A DNA stretch of 64,000 nt from CAADGU01 sp964581605 (GTDB lineage: Bacteria; Chloroflexota; Anaerolineae; Promineifilales; Promineifilaceae). Below the pieces are notes generated by a model that saw nothing but the letters and a program-made list of their open reading frames with translations, had not been told where the DNA came from and searched no databases. Positions 1 through 7,989 of this stretch are shown piece after piece; within the stretch, counting starts at the first letter, position 1, and each line of letters starts with the position of its first letter. The DNA lies in the NCBI GenBank assembly GCA_964581605.1, contig CAZOPF010000012.1:1-64000 (forward strand). The letters are read 5' to 3'. A program made the position numbers and the translations under genes.

Positions 1-313
1 ATGTTGTTGTGGGGGTGGGGTGCGGCCGTTTTGTTTGGGCAGCGGATGGGAGCGGATAAGCGGATGACGGCCGTGCCCCGTTCGTTTTGGGGAATGTTGT
101 TGTGGGGGTGGGGTGCGGCCGTTTTGTTTGGGCAGCGGATGGGAGCGGATAAGCGGATGACGGCCGTGCCCCGTTCGTTGTTGGGGAATGTTGTTGCGGG
201 GGTGGGGTACGGCCGTTTTGTTTGAGCAGCAGATGGGAGCGGATAAGCGGATGACGGCCGTGCCCCGTTCGTTGTTGGGGAATGTTGTTGCGGGGGTGGG
301 GTACGGCCGTACT
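1..313. repeat. 93/94-bp tandem repeat, about 3.3 copies, cut by the window edge
   Basis: Three near-identical units begin at 1, 94 and 188, and a fourth partial unit begins at 282. Unit lengths are 93, 94 and 94 bp. Each unit holds two octamer-type sites (GCGGCCGT or ACGGCCGT near its start, ACGGCCGT near its end) and the phrase GATAAGCGGATGACGG. Diverged single copies lie at about 1150-1247 and 2701-2757, so this is a dispersed family as well as a tandem one. Reading frames pass through the units, but they simply translate the repeat and carry no recognisable domain. A 25-bp spacer with two more octamers follows before xisI. Confidence 0.9.
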
Positions 314-338
314 CGTGATGGGTACGGCCGTTATCCTG

Positions 339-680
339 TCAGGCAACCGCAAATTCGGTGTACGGTCGCATTTCCGGCGCTTGAAAGGCCAGCACAATAT
401 CCTCTTTGGGTACACCCGCAGCCAATAAATCAGTCGCAATTCCTTCTTCCGTCCAATCTTCCTCTATCCAGAACTTGCCATTGCGCAAACGGACATGAAC
501 TGTGGCTCCCCGCACCCGTCCTTCAGGCCACCAGCCCAATCTAAGCAGCATGTAATGATCATGCACCTCATCAAACACCAGTTCGGTTTCTACATCAAAA
601 GTAGACTCAGGATTGCGCAACTGGGCGTAACGAGTCAGTATTTGTTTGATCAACTTTCTATATTCATCTAGTTTATCCAT
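339..680 (-). CDS. xisI: XisI family protein
   Basis: The 113-residue product matches the XisI family over its whole length. It has the N-terminal MDKLDEYR helix, the central ELVFDEVHDHYMLLRLGW segment and the C-terminal EMRPYTEFAVA ending typical of the family. XisI was named as a factor controlling excision of the fdxN element in heterocystous cyanobacteria, but most homologues sit beside XisH far from any excision element, and a toxin-antitoxin or restriction-like role is suspected. The gene overlaps the end of xisH by 13 bp, so the two are translationally coupled. No excision element or recombinase is visible nearby, so the family name should not be read as a function here. Confidence 0.9.
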   Translation of the reverse strand: MDKLDEYRKLIKQILTRYAQLRNPESTFDVETELVFDEVHDHYMLLRLGWWPEGRVRGATVHVRLRNGKFWIEEDWTEEGIATDLLAAGVPKEDIVLAFQAPEMRPYTEFAVA

Positions 681-1084
681 GTTACAACCTCCTCTTGAGC
701 CACATGAACAACCAACAACTTCAGGTTATATCGCCTGACGATGAACTGGACAGCGTTTTGCTTGAAGAAATCTTGATACACCAGATGACTCACCGCCAGA
801 TACACTTCACGTTCAGGCGACAGTAGCTCCAAATAGGCCACATACAGATCATATTGACCTAAAGCGTTTTTTAAGTCATGTACCGGGGAGCGGCTGGTGA
901 AACTCTTTACTTCAACAATTATCTTTCTGCTGCCGCGTTCAGCAGCGAAAGGTCGTTCAGCCGCCAGGTCTGCCGATAACGTTAACTCCGCAAACTCTAT
1001 CGTGTATGGATCATGCGTAATTGTCCAGCCATCTTTGATGAGGGCGGCTTTTACGGCATCGTGAATCAAATCTTTGGCAGACAT
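668..1084 (-). CDS. xisH: XisH family protein (endonuclease-fold partner of XisI)
   Basis: The ATG at 1084 gives 138 residues beginning MSAKDLIHDAVKAALIKDG, the usual XisH start; an upstream in-frame extension lacks family similarity. The pattern of an early acidic residue, ADLAAERPFAAER and then KIIVEVKSF resembles the E...D...ExK core of PD-(D/E)XK nucleases, as is known for XisH. It is first in the xisH-xisI operon. The family is common in cyanobacteria and Chloroflexota as a mobile two-gene cassette. Nuclease activity is inferred from the family fold. The upstream spacer is packed with ACGGCCGT octamers rather than a clear promoter. Confidence 0.88.
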   Translation of the reverse strand: MSAKDLIHDAVKAALIKDGWTITHDPYTIEFAELTLSADLAAERPFAAERGSRKIIVEVKSFTSRSPVHDLKNALGQYDLYVAYLELLSPEREVYLAVSHLVYQDFFKQNAVQFIVRRYNLKLLVVHVAQEEVVTWIN

Positions 1085-1135
1085 GGAGCAAGTATAGAAC
1101 TGGCACACAGGGGCGTCAACAAATGAAGCAGGCAA

Positions 1136-1422
1136 ACGGCCGTACTTGTGATGAATACGGCCGTACTGTTTGGGGGAGCAGATAAGCGGATGACGGCCGT
1201 GCCCAGTTCATTTTTGGGCAACAGTTGCTATAGGGGGGTGCGGCCGTTTGGTTAGCGGTAGTTGGGGGGGGTGAACGGCCGTACCTGGGAGGGGGTACGG
1301 CCGTTTTCGTTTATGCCTGTTGGGGTATACGGCCGTAAATCGGTGGGGAGTGGTGGTAACGGCCGTGCCTGGGTGGGGAACGGCCGCTTCGTCTAGTCGA
1401 GTGGTGTGTGAGAAACGGCCGT
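1136..1422. repeat. Dense intergenic array of the ACGGCCGT octamer
   Basis: The 393-bp spacer 1085-1477 between divergent xisH and hicA contains no gene. It holds eight exact octamers, at 1136, 1157, 1193, 1275, 1297, 1329, 1359 and 1415, and two one-mismatch copies at 1240 and 1380. Sites are separated by about 14-75 bp of unlike sequence. Positions 1150-1247 are also a diverged copy of the 93-bp repeat found at the left edge. Many sites are flanked by GGGT on the left or GCCTGGG on the right, hinting at degraded repeat units. Confidence 0.85.
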
Positions 1423-1477
1423 AGTGTCGAGTTAAATCCAGGTTGACCGCTATTTGTCTTTAGGCTACTATGCCCGT

Positions 1478-1690
1478 ATGAAAGTCAGAGACATCATCAA
1501 ATTCATCGAGGCTGACGGCTGGTATTTGATTAAGACTGAAGGCAGCCACCGCCAATACAAACATCCACACAAGCGTGGCAAGGTCACAGTGGCCGGTAAA
1601 CCGGGAGATGATCTTCGCAAAGGTACATTAAACAGCATTCTAAAGCAGGCGGAACTTAAACAAGACACTGATCAGCGTGGAGAAGATTAA
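1478..1690 (+). CDS. hicA: HicA-type toxin (mRNA interferase)
   Basis: This 70-residue protein has the HicA double-stranded RNA-binding fold pattern: MKVRDIIKFIEADGWYL, then the GSHRQYKHP motif whose histidine is the catalytic residue in characterised HicA toxins, and a C-terminal GTLNSILKQAEL helix. HicA cleaves mRNA and is neutralised by HicB. The start is placed at the ATG at 1478, which gives the canonical length; a TTG at 1454 would add eight residues without family support. hicB follows three bases after the stop, the usual toxin-first order for this family. Confidence 0.92.
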   Translation: MKVRDIIKFIEADGWYLIKTEGSHRQYKHPHKRGKVTVAGKPGDDLRKGTLNSILKQAELKQDTDQRGED

Positions 1691-1693
1691 ACA

Positions 1694-1996
1694 ATGAGAA
1701 CAGAGGAAAGGTATTTAATTGTGGTCGAGAAGAGTGAAACCGGGTATTCAGCCTACTCTCCAGACGTTCTGGGCTGCATAGCGACCGGTGAAACGATTGA
1801 GGAAACCATGACCAGCATGAGGTCTGCCCTTATGTTTCACTTACAAGGTCTGGTTGAAGATGGCGAAGGAATTCCCAGTTCCAGAGGAATCGAATCCTAT
1901 CTCGATGCTGAACAGGATTCGGCGGGAGAAGAATACTTTTTAACACACATCGCCATAAGCAGCGTTGCTCCCGCTGATTTTATTGTAACGGCCTGA
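1694..1996 (+). CDS. hicB: HicB-type antitoxin
   Basis: The 100-residue product has the partial RNase H-like fold of HicB antitoxins: a first strand RYLIVVEKSETGYSAYSPDVLGC, then GETIEETMTSMRSAL, then an acidic GLVEDGEGIPSSRG segment. The family binds and blocks HicA. No obvious C-terminal ribbon-helix-helix or HTH domain is seen, so autoregulation cannot be assumed. It directly follows hicA with a 3-bp gap. The stop lies within an ACGGCCGT-rich junction at 1996-2024 that leads into the next cassette. Confidence 0.88.
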   Translation: MRTEERYLIVVEKSETGYSAYSPDVLGCIATGETIEETMTSMRSALMFHLQGLVEDGEGIPSSRGIESYLDAEQDSAGEEYFLTHIAISSVAPADFIVTA

Positions 1997-2027
1997 CGGC
2001 CGTGCCCGGGTGGGTACGGCCGTTTTG

Positions 2028-2036
2028 TGTTATACT
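2028..2036 (+). promoter_or_regulatory. Extended -10 promoter for the DUF433 gene
   Basis: TGTTATACT is an extended -10 element (TGn followed by a TATACT hexamer at 2031-2036). It lies 28 bp before the ATG at 2065. The -35 region falls in an ACGGCCGT site and is not consensus, as expected for an extended -10 promoter. The same TGnTATAMT pattern precedes three other plus-strand genes in the window, at 9912, 54529 and 59957. Confidence 0.5.
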
Positions 2037-2064
2037 CAACAGCCAATATGAAGCGAGGTGCTTT

Positions 2065-2298
2065 ATGAATGCCTTGACGAACCGGGTAACAACCAACCCA
2101 AACGTGATGATGGGTAAACCAACCATTCGCGGCTTACGCATTACTGTAGAGCAAATTCTCAGAGCATTGGCCGCAGGCGTACCACCGGAAGATTTGCTTG
2201 AGGATTACCCTGAATTAGAACCAGAGGATTTACTGGCGGTCTTTGCTTTTGCCGGCGATCTGGTCAGTGAAGCTCGCATTTATCCGGTCGCGGCCTGA
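2065..2298 (+). CDS. DUF433 protein, probable antitoxin
   Basis: The 77-residue protein has the DUF433 signature: NPNVMMGKPTIRGLRITVEQIL, then LAAGVPPEDLLEDYPELEPEDL. This is a winged-HTH-like domain related to VapB-type antitoxins. The start is the ATG at 2065, preceded by GAGGTG at good spacing. The downstream gene begins two bases after the stop and encodes a DUF5615 PIN-like protein, which is the standard partner. Function as antitoxin and autoregulator is inferred from family and pairing. Confidence 0.85.
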   Translation: MNALTNRVTTNPNVMMGKPTIRGLRITVEQILRALAAGVPPEDLLEDYPELEPEDLLAVFAFAGDLVSEARIYPVAA

Positions 2299-2300
2299 CA

Positions 2301-2651
2301 ATGCTACTAAAGTTCCTGGTAGATGTCGGTGTCAGTAAAAAAGTGGAACAATGGCTTATCGCCAACAGCTACGATGTGAAAGCTGTCCGAGCCATAAACC
2401 CCAAATTGCCAGACCATAAGATTCTGCAAATTGCGGTGCAGGAGAATCGAATCGTCATTACCATGGACAAAGATTTTGGCGAAATGATTTATCGTGCCGG
2501 GCAAGCCCATGCCGGTGTACTGCTCTTGCGATTAGACGAAGCCACGAGTGATGAAAAAATGCGTGTGGTAGCAGAAATCATCCAGAACCATGCGGATAAG
2601 TTGGAGGGGAAGTTTGCTGTTTACCAATCGGGCCGTCTGCGAATCCGGTAA
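2301..2651 (+). CDS. DUF5615 PIN-like protein, probable toxin
   Basis: The 116-residue protein fits the DUF5615 PIN-like family: an N-terminal LKFLVDVGVS strand with the first acidic residue, PDHKILQIAVQENRIVITMDKDFGE in the middle with the conserved DKDFG, and a C-terminal VYQSGRLRIR strand. PIN-fold toxins are metal-dependent ribonucleases. The gene starts two bases after DUF433, so the pair is one operon driven by the extended -10 at 2028. RNase activity is inferred; the acidic residues are visible in the sequence. Confidence 0.85.
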   Translation: MLLKFLVDVGVSKKVEQWLIANSYDVKAVRAINPKLPDHKILQIAVQENRIVITMDKDFGEMIYRAGQAHAGVLLLRLDEATSDEKMRVVAEIIQNHADKLEGKFAVYQSGRLRIR

Positions 2652-2700
2652 CTGTCTTGTGTCCATTTGAGGCGACGGGTACGGCCGTGCCCGTCACAAG

Positions 2701-2757
2701 TACGGCCGTTTCGTTTGGGCAGCGGATGGGGGCGGATATGCGGATGACGGCCGTACC
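2701..2757. repeat. Dispersed copy of the 93-bp repeat
   Basis: The segment running from TACGGCCGTTTCG to GATGACGGCCGTACCC matches the core of the tandem unit at 1-313 with a few changes. It carries two exact ACGGCCGT octamers, and a third lies just upstream at about 2680. It abuts the stop codon of the lipid kinase at 2758 and fills the convergent junction after the DUF5615 gene. Confidence 0.75.
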
Positions 2758-3678
2758 CTACGGGGCCAACAACCTTACTTTCCCTGGTAACAATTCATAC
2801 TCAATCTGCGTCGCGGCTTCGGCAATCAATTCACCATCGGCGTGGATGGGGGTGCCGGGCTGGCAGGTGATGGTGATACGGCGGGCACGGCCGTGTTGCA
2901 CTTTGGGATGCTGAATGTGTGTCCCCTTAAACAGGCGTGGCAGCAAAGCCAACACCGTCCGTTTGGGCATATCTGGCGCGAACACATAATCAAAATACCC
3001 ATCATCGAACTGTGCGCCGGGAGCCATCTGGAAAATCCCTCCCGTGCGTGGCCCGTTGCACACCGAAAGCAAAATCGCCGGCCCGCTAAAGGTCGCAGAC
3101 CCGGCCGCCGATCCGCTAGAGGTCGTCGTCTCGTCAAAACGAATATCCATTTGCCAGGCACGCAGCTTTGCTAAGGCACGCACCAAAGCCAAAAAGTAAC
3201 GGGCATTGCCCGACAGCCGTTTGATTTTGATATTTTCCAACGTCACCAACGGCTCCATGCCAATCGCGCAGTTATTCACAAAAAAGTGGTCATTCACCCG
3301 TACCGCGTCAATGGGGCGGGTGTGCGCGGCAGCAATGTTTTGAGCAGCCTGCGCTAAATCACGTGGTAAGGGAATAGTGTCGCTGAGATCATTGGCTGTG
3401 CCAATGGGCAACACGCCAAAGGGCACGGTCTGACCTTCCCCGGCGGCCTGAATCAAGCCGTTGATCACTTCATTGATGGTGCCATCCCCGCCAGCGGCAA
3501 TAACGGCATCATAGTCAGTGGCGGCCTGCCGGGCTACGGCCGTGCCCTCCCCTGGTGCGGTCGTGCTGTAAATGTCGGCGGAGAGGGAGACGGCCGTTAA
3601 AACTGCCTGCAACTCTTCTAATCGTCCGCCGGCTCGCCATCGGTTGGCATAAGGGTTGAGAATGACTTTTATCCGCAC
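2758..3678 (-). CDS. Diacylglycerol/sphingosine kinase-family lipid kinase (YegS/DgkB type)
   Basis: The 306-residue protein starts MRIKVILNPYANRW and carries the family's nucleotide-binding motif AAGGDGTINEVINGL at about residues 61-75, followed by FGVLPIGTANDLS. These are the conserved blocks of DAGK-catalytic-domain lipid kinases, which phosphorylate diacylglycerol or related lipids with ATP at the membrane face. Length is typical (about 300). The C-terminal half holds the beta-sandwich with HADGELI. The exact lipid is unknown. Several ACGGCCGT sites lie in the gene, one of them encoding GTAVA. Confidence 0.88.
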   Translation of the reverse strand: MRIKVILNPYANRWRAGGRLEELQAVLTAVSLSADIYSTTAPGEGTAVARQAATDYDAVIAAGGDGTINEVINGLIQAAGEGQTVPFGVLPIGTANDLSDTIPLPRDLAQAAQNIAAAHTRPIDAVRVNDHFFVNNCAIGMEPLVTLENIKIKRLSGNARYFLALVRALAKLRAWQMDIRFDETTTSSGSAAGSATFSGPAILLSVCNGPRTGGIFQMAPGAQFDDGYFDYVFAPDMPKRTVLALLPRLFKGTHIQHPKVQHGRARRITITCQPGTPIHADGELIAEAATQIEYELLPGKVRLLAP

Positions 3679-3702
3679 CGCAATCCTTCCTTACCGCGTT
3701 GG

Positions 3703-3725
3703 GCAGTGCCAGGCACAGGGCAAAA
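3703..3725 (+). repeat. Half copy of the AGTGCCAGGCACAGGGCA palindromic element
   Basis: The 23 bases running AGTGCCAGGCAC then AGGGCAAAACC are the reverse complement of the right arm of the full inverted repeat at 6668-6731. Only one arm is present here, in the spacer between the lipid kinase start and the AAA ATPase stop. It marks a dispersed palindromic family. Confidence 0.6.
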
Positions 3726-3775
3726 CCATCCTGGTTAACTCAGTAGTTGCTGCCCGATGCCTGCCACTGCTGCGG

Positions 3776-5098
3776 TTACAATTCCACAAAATAAGAATCG
3801 GCTGCTCTGTCAATCAACTCCTTCGTCAACTGCGGCTTAACCTCCATGTAATTGGCAATATCCAAAATCTGGTCGAGCAAATCGCGGGGATGGTTGGCAC
3901 GGAGTTTCTGGTTGCGCTTAATGTAATACTCTTGCAGCAGATAGCGAACCGCCTGTTCGTCATAGGGAATACCCCGCCGTTCGCAGACTGCCATAAAAAT
4001 AGCGCGGAATCCTTCAAACGTGGGCGGCCGTACCTCGATCTTGTGCCGAATACGGCGTAGGAACGCTTCGTCCACCAGGTCACGTGGCGGCAGATTGGTG
4101 GAAAATACAATCAGCACCTCAAAAGGCACTTCCAGTTTGCGCCCGGTGTGCAAGGCCAGGAAGTCAATCTGCTTTTCCATGGGCACAATCCAACGGTTGA
4201 GCAAATCACGCGGCCGTACCTGTTGGCGGCCGAAGTCATCAATCAGAAACATGCCGCCGTTGGCTTTCATCTGGAAGGGGGCTTCATAAAACTTGTTAAT
4301 GGGATCATAAATCAAATCCAATCCTTCCAATGTGAGTTCGCCACCCACCATGATAACCGGCCGTTTAATACGTAACCAGCGGGCATCGGCTTTGCGGGTG
4401 CCACCCAGCGCCCCCGTCACCCCTTTGTCCTCTGGCACAGCTTCGTGGTTAATCTGGTCATAGACATTGATAATCTGCCCGTCTACTTCCACAGCGTAGG
4501 GGATGTAAATATCACTGGTCAAAATCATACGGCCGATGGCTTCAGCAATCGTCGTTTTGCCATTTCCGGGCGGGCCGTAGAGGAAGATAGATTTGCCGGA
4601 ATTAGCTGCCGGGCCAATCTTCTGGAACACATCCTCCTCCAACGTCAGATGTGCTAATGATTTGCGCATCATGGCCGGATTGACTTTGAGCCGCTTGCCA
4701 CTTTGGGCTTTCACAGAGGCAATATAGTTATCCCAGGGCACGGGGGCGGGGCCAACATAGGTGGTGCGCTCTAACTGTTCACGGGCACGGTTGGCACCTT
4801 TAGAGGTTATGGAATAGTTGTAGGTGGCTGCCCCCAAACCACCAGAACCTTTTACTTCGCACATTTGCTCCCGTTTTAGGTAGTCCATCAAGGGGCTAAC
4901 AACCGTGGCAAAAGGCACGTGCATCAACTCTGCAATATCGTGCCCGGTTAATTGGCCGCGAAAATACATGATTTTGAGAGCCAGGTCTTCTAAAAAACCA
5001 TGGGTTAGACCCGTGTCTTCAATGCTTTTAACGGCCGGTGGTTCCCAATCCATATCATTCAAAATTGCCGATTGCGATTTTAATGTTGAAGTTGCCAT
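3776..5098 (-). CDS. AAA-family ATPase with N-terminal winged-helix-like domain
   Basis: The product of about 440 residues starts at the ATG at 5098, chosen because GGGAGAAG precedes it at good spacing. Residues about 25-115 look like winged-helix DNA- or protein-binding segments (MYFRGQLTGHDIAELMHVP). The AAA core follows with Walker A FLYGPPGNGKTT and Walker B GGMFLIDDFGRQQ, then a VPFEVLIVFSTN sensor-1 region and FLRRIRHKIEV. The C-terminus is a helical lid. Proteins of this design are common in Chloroflexota, but I do not know a characterised member. It lies 87 bp downstream of pyk on the same strand. Substrate unknown. Confidence 0.8.
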   Translation of the reverse strand: MATSTLKSQSAILNDMDWEPPAVKSIEDTGLTHGFLEDLALKIMYFRGQLTGHDIAELMHVPFATVVSPLMDYLKREQMCEVKGSGGLGAATYNYSITSKGANRAREQLERTTYVGPAPVPWDNYIASVKAQSGKRLKVNPAMMRKSLAHLTLEEDVFQKIGPAANSGKSIFLYGPPGNGKTTIAEAIGRMILTSDIYIPYAVEVDGQIINVYDQINHEAVPEDKGVTGALGGTRKADARWLRIKRPVIMVGGELTLEGLDLIYDPINKFYEAPFQMKANGGMFLIDDFGRQQVRPRDLLNRWIVPMEKQIDFLALHTGRKLEVPFEVLIVFSTNLPPRDLVDEAFLRRIRHKIEVRPPTFEGFRAIFMAVCERRGIPYDEQAVRYLLQEYYIKRNQKLRANHPRDLLDQILDIANYMEVKPQLTKELIDRAADSYFVEL

Positions 5099-5185
5099 TA
5101 CATCTTCTCCCATTTGAATCTGTTTAGGTGACTGAAACGAACCTTTTCCATAATAGCCGGGAAACAGGTGGAAAACAAATGAGGA

Positions 5186-6598
5186 TTACGTAATTTCATG
5201 CACCTGTATGAGATTGGTCTGCCCCATTTGGGCAAAGGGGACACCAGCGGTAATCACCAGCCGATCCCCTGGTTTAAGTCCAAATTGACGCATGGCTACG
5301 GCCGTTTGCGTCAACATCTCATCCGTTTCTGTGAAGTTTGGTACCAAAACACACTCCACCCCCCACACCAGCGCCAACCGACGTTGGGTGCTGGGCAAAG
5401 GGGAAACGGCCATCACGGCCGTCGGCGGCCGATGCCGGGCTACCTGCCGGGCTGTATGACCGGACATGGTGGTGCTGACAATAGCTTTGGCGTGAACATG
5501 TTCGGCCACTGAACAACTGGCAGCACTGATGGCCTCTGTAACCGAAGCGACGCGCGTCACGGCCGCCTGCCGCCGGCTGCGCCAGATGTCATAGGGGAAG
5601 GCTGTTTCGGTGATTTCGCTGATTTGCTTCATCATCAGTACGGCTTCAACGGGGAAACGGCCGTTCGCCGTTTCATTCGAGAGCATCACCGCATCCGTTC
5701 CATCCAGGATTGCATTTGCCACGTCGCTGGCTTCAGCCCGTGTGGGGCGGGGATGTTCCACCATAGATTGCAACATCTGGGTAGCGGTAATAACCGGCTT
5801 ACCAACATCATTACAGGTACGGATAATCCGTTTTTGCAACAACGGCACTTCTTGAGGGTGTACTTCAATGCCCAAATCCCCTCGCGCCACCATCATGCCG
5901 TCAGACGCTTCACAAATCTCATCCAGATGTTCTATCGCTTCCTTCTTCTCAATCTTGGCAATAATGGGAATCTGAATACCCTTTTGATCCATAATCGCCC
6001 GCAGTTCGTGAATGTCTACGGCCGTGCGCACAAACGATAGCGCCACATAATCCAGTTCCAATTGGCAAACAAGCTCAAAATCCTCCCGATCCTTCTCCGT
6101 CATACTGGAGACCGGCAGGTTCGTGCCTGGCGCGTTCACTCCTTTGCGAGATTCTAACAGCCCGGCCACTGTGGTAATACAACGCAGCGTATCCTCCTTC
6201 TTCTCCGCCACCGTAAATTCCACCTCACCATCCCCAATAACCAGACGCGCCCCAGGCTGCACCGCCTCAATCAGATCAGGGTGGGGCAGGTGAATCATGG
6301 CCGGTTGCCCGCGATGCGGCGTCAGCACAATTTCCTCGCCTAATTGAAGCTGGATACCACCCGCCTTCACATGCCCCAACCGAATTTTGGGGCCTTGCAG
6401 ATCACCCAGAATAGCCAAAACCTTGCCTTCGCTCTGAGCCACATCGCGCAATGTCTGGATGGTTTTGGTATGTGATTCGTGATCGCCATGAGAGAAATTG
6501 ATACGCGCCACTGTCATGCCAGCGGCTAACATGCGGCGGATTGTTTCCGGGTTACTGGAACTGGGGCCAATGGTTGCAACTATCTTTGTACGAGCCAT
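5186..6598 (-). CDS. pyk: Pyruvate kinase
   Basis: The 470-residue protein transfers phosphate from phosphoenolpyruvate to ADP, the last step of glycolysis. It shows MARTKIVATIGPSS at the start, NFSHGDHE, GDLQGPKIRLG, IIAKIEKKEAIEHLDEI with the catalytic lysine, the signature MMVARGDLGIEV, and DAVMLSNETANGRFPVEAV. The C-terminal regulatory domain is present, so length is normal. The ATG at 6598 is preceded by CGAGGATG, which supports it over an upstream in-frame extension. It may share a transcript with the AAA ATPase downstream. Confidence 0.96.
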   Translation of the reverse strand: MARTKIVATIGPSSSNPETIRRMLAAGMTVARINFSHGDHESHTKTIQTLRDVAQSEGKVLAILGDLQGPKIRLGHVKAGGIQLQLGEEIVLTPHRGQPAMIHLPHPDLIEAVQPGARLVIGDGEVEFTVAEKKEDTLRCITTVAGLLESRKGVNAPGTNLPVSSMTEKDREDFELVCQLELDYVALSFVRTAVDIHELRAIMDQKGIQIPIIAKIEKKEAIEHLDEICEASDGMMVARGDLGIEVHPQEVPLLQKRIIRTCNDVGKPVITATQMLQSMVEHPRPTRAEASDVANAILDGTDAVMLSNETANGRFPVEAVLMMKQISEITETAFPYDIWRSRRQAAVTRVASVTEAISAASCSVAEHVHAKAIVSTTMSGHTARQVARHRPPTAVMAVSPLPSTQRRLALVWGVECVLVPNFTETDEMLTQTAVAMRQFGLKPGDRLVITAGVPFAQMGQTNLIQVHEIT

Positions 6599-6667
6599 AA
6601 CACATCCTCGAATCGGGTTTTGGCTGATTGTACTCCCTGATGCCAGAATTTGGGAGTGTGAACAATC

Positions 6668-6731
6668 AGTGCCAGGCACAGGGCAGCCGCTACTAGCTCA
6701 ATCGAAGCGGTTTTGCCCTGTGCCTGGCACT
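6668..6731. repeat. Palindromic element with 18-bp arms
   Basis: The left arm AGTGCCAGGCACAGGGCA (6668-6685) is the perfect reverse complement of the right arm at 6714-6731. The 28-bp loop holds a second inner pairing, CCGCT with AGCGG. It sits upstream of pyk and downstream of the next minus-strand gene. One arm alone recurs at 3703, so this is a repeat family and not a simple terminator. Confidence 0.8.
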
Positions 6732-6798
6732 ACTTGAACAAAAAGGGCGCTGTTTATGGCAAACAACGCCCCTGGATATAACTGCTTGACGGCATTAC

Positions 6799-7875
6799 CT
6801 ATTCGGAATGTTTCAGGGTAATCTGAATATCGTCATTATCTAGTCGTTTCACGGCCAAATGCACATGCTCACCCTGTTCAAAGTTTTCTTCAAACCACCG
6901 ATGGACGCTGGGACTGAGTACCAACCGCACCATGTCGGTAGATTGGATGCGCCAGATAGCACATTCTTTGTCATACACGCCTTCATAATAAAGCGTCACG
7001 CTGCGGGTTTCACTGCGGGCGCTGAGGGCAAAAAACTCCCAATGCTCCGGTGCCATATTGATGAACCCTTTGCGTAAATAGAGCGGTTTGATGTCGGTGA
7101 CGAAATGGAAACCTTGCTCGGAATCAACAATGGTAGTCGTAGCAATGGCTGTTGACTCAACCGGGGCTTTAACTTTGGGATGCACCCTGGCTTTAGCTTT
7201 GGCGGGTTTCATGGCCTTCTGGCCGTTCAGAAAATGAATGAGCGGTTGTAACTTCTCCAGTTCTTTGGTCACTACATCTATAACAACCGGCCCCATAACA
7301 GAAATCTGGTCAGAACTAAACCGGCGGCTGATGAAAAGGGGCGTTACCCATTTTTCTTCGCTGGTGAGGTAGGCGGCTTTGCTGAGAATGGCTACGGCCG
7401 TTTCCTCATCCAGATTGATCACACTATCCTTAAACAAATCCTGATAGTGTGTGCGCTCCTGTGATTCTTCATCCATCTGCTGCTGTTGCAGCCGGAATGA
7501 CCAATCCGCGCCTAATTCAGTGATCAGGCGATGGGCCATGGCGGGTTGTTTCTCTGCCAGACCCAGCGATTTGATCAAATTCCGTTTATCTGTCAGCGCC
7601 AGTTGCATTTCCAGGCTCATGGGCCGGGCAAAATACATGATGTGCAAATCAGACTCTACATCCTCTTTGGCAGCCAGATAAACAGTCTGGTTAGCCCGGC
7701 TTAAACCGGCATAAGGGAACTCAGCCTGTATTGAGCGTGGCAGACGGCCGTGCAGGGTGCGAATAAATAATTCCAGTTGTTCAAGAGCAAAGTTGACGGC
7801 CGCTTCCTGCCCGGCCCAGCCAAAGGCGGCAAAGACAGGCATCCCCAGCCCGGTAAATGGTTGTGTTGTTGTCAT
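6799..7875 (-). CDS. Conserved-type hypothetical protein, about 358 residues
   Basis: I do not recognise this protein. It is soluble, with no signal peptide or membrane span. A helical N-terminal two-thirds includes a Gln-rich stretch (RLQQQQMDEESQE). A lysine/proline-rich linker AMKPAKAKARVHPKVKAP lies near residue 235, and a compact beta-rich C-terminal domain ends in HVHLAVKRLDNDDIQITLKHSE. The start is placed at the second ATG (7875), where AGGATGAG gives plausible spacing; an ATG at 7884 is possible. It stands between pyk and a Rossmann-fold gene on the same strand. Confidence 0.65.
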   Translation of the reverse strand: MTTTQPFTGLGMPVFAAFGWAGQEAAVNFALEQLELFIRTLHGRLPRSIQAEFPYAGLSRANQTVYLAAKEDVESDLHIMYFARPMSLEMQLALTDKRNLIKSLGLAEKQPAMAHRLITELGADWSFRLQQQQMDEESQERTHYQDLFKDSVINLDEETAVAILSKAAYLTSEEKWVTPLFISRRFSSDQISVMGPVVIDVVTKELEKLQPLIHFLNGQKAMKPAKAKARVHPKVKAPVESTAIATTTIVDSEQGFHFVTDIKPLYLRKGFINMAPEHWEFFALSARSETRSVTLYYEGVYDKECAIWRIQSTDMVRLVLSPSVHRWFEENFEQGEHVHLAVKRLDNDDIQITLKHSE

Positions 7876-7989
7876 ATAACTCATCCTGAAAATAAAACAG
7901 AAACCTTTTGTTAATCTTGGGGTAAATGGTTGAGGGTTGTGTTACCACGATTTTTTCTAGTTATATCAGGAGTGGCTAAGTTTGCAAAT

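Noticed and set aside
1..544. Open frames of 74 and 118 codons through the left-edge repeat
   Set aside because: They translate the 93/94-bp repeat units and then run antisense across xisI; there is no domain and no independent ribosome-binding site.
339..1084. fdxN-type DNA excision element suggested by XisH/XisI
   Set aside because: No recombinase, no interrupted gene and no attachment repeats are visible; XisHI cassettes usually occur without such elements.
1..1422. Possible CRISPR array from regularly recurring ACGGCCGT
   Set aside because: The recurring unit is only 8 bp, spacing is irregular, the same octamer is spread through coding regions, and there are no cas genes.
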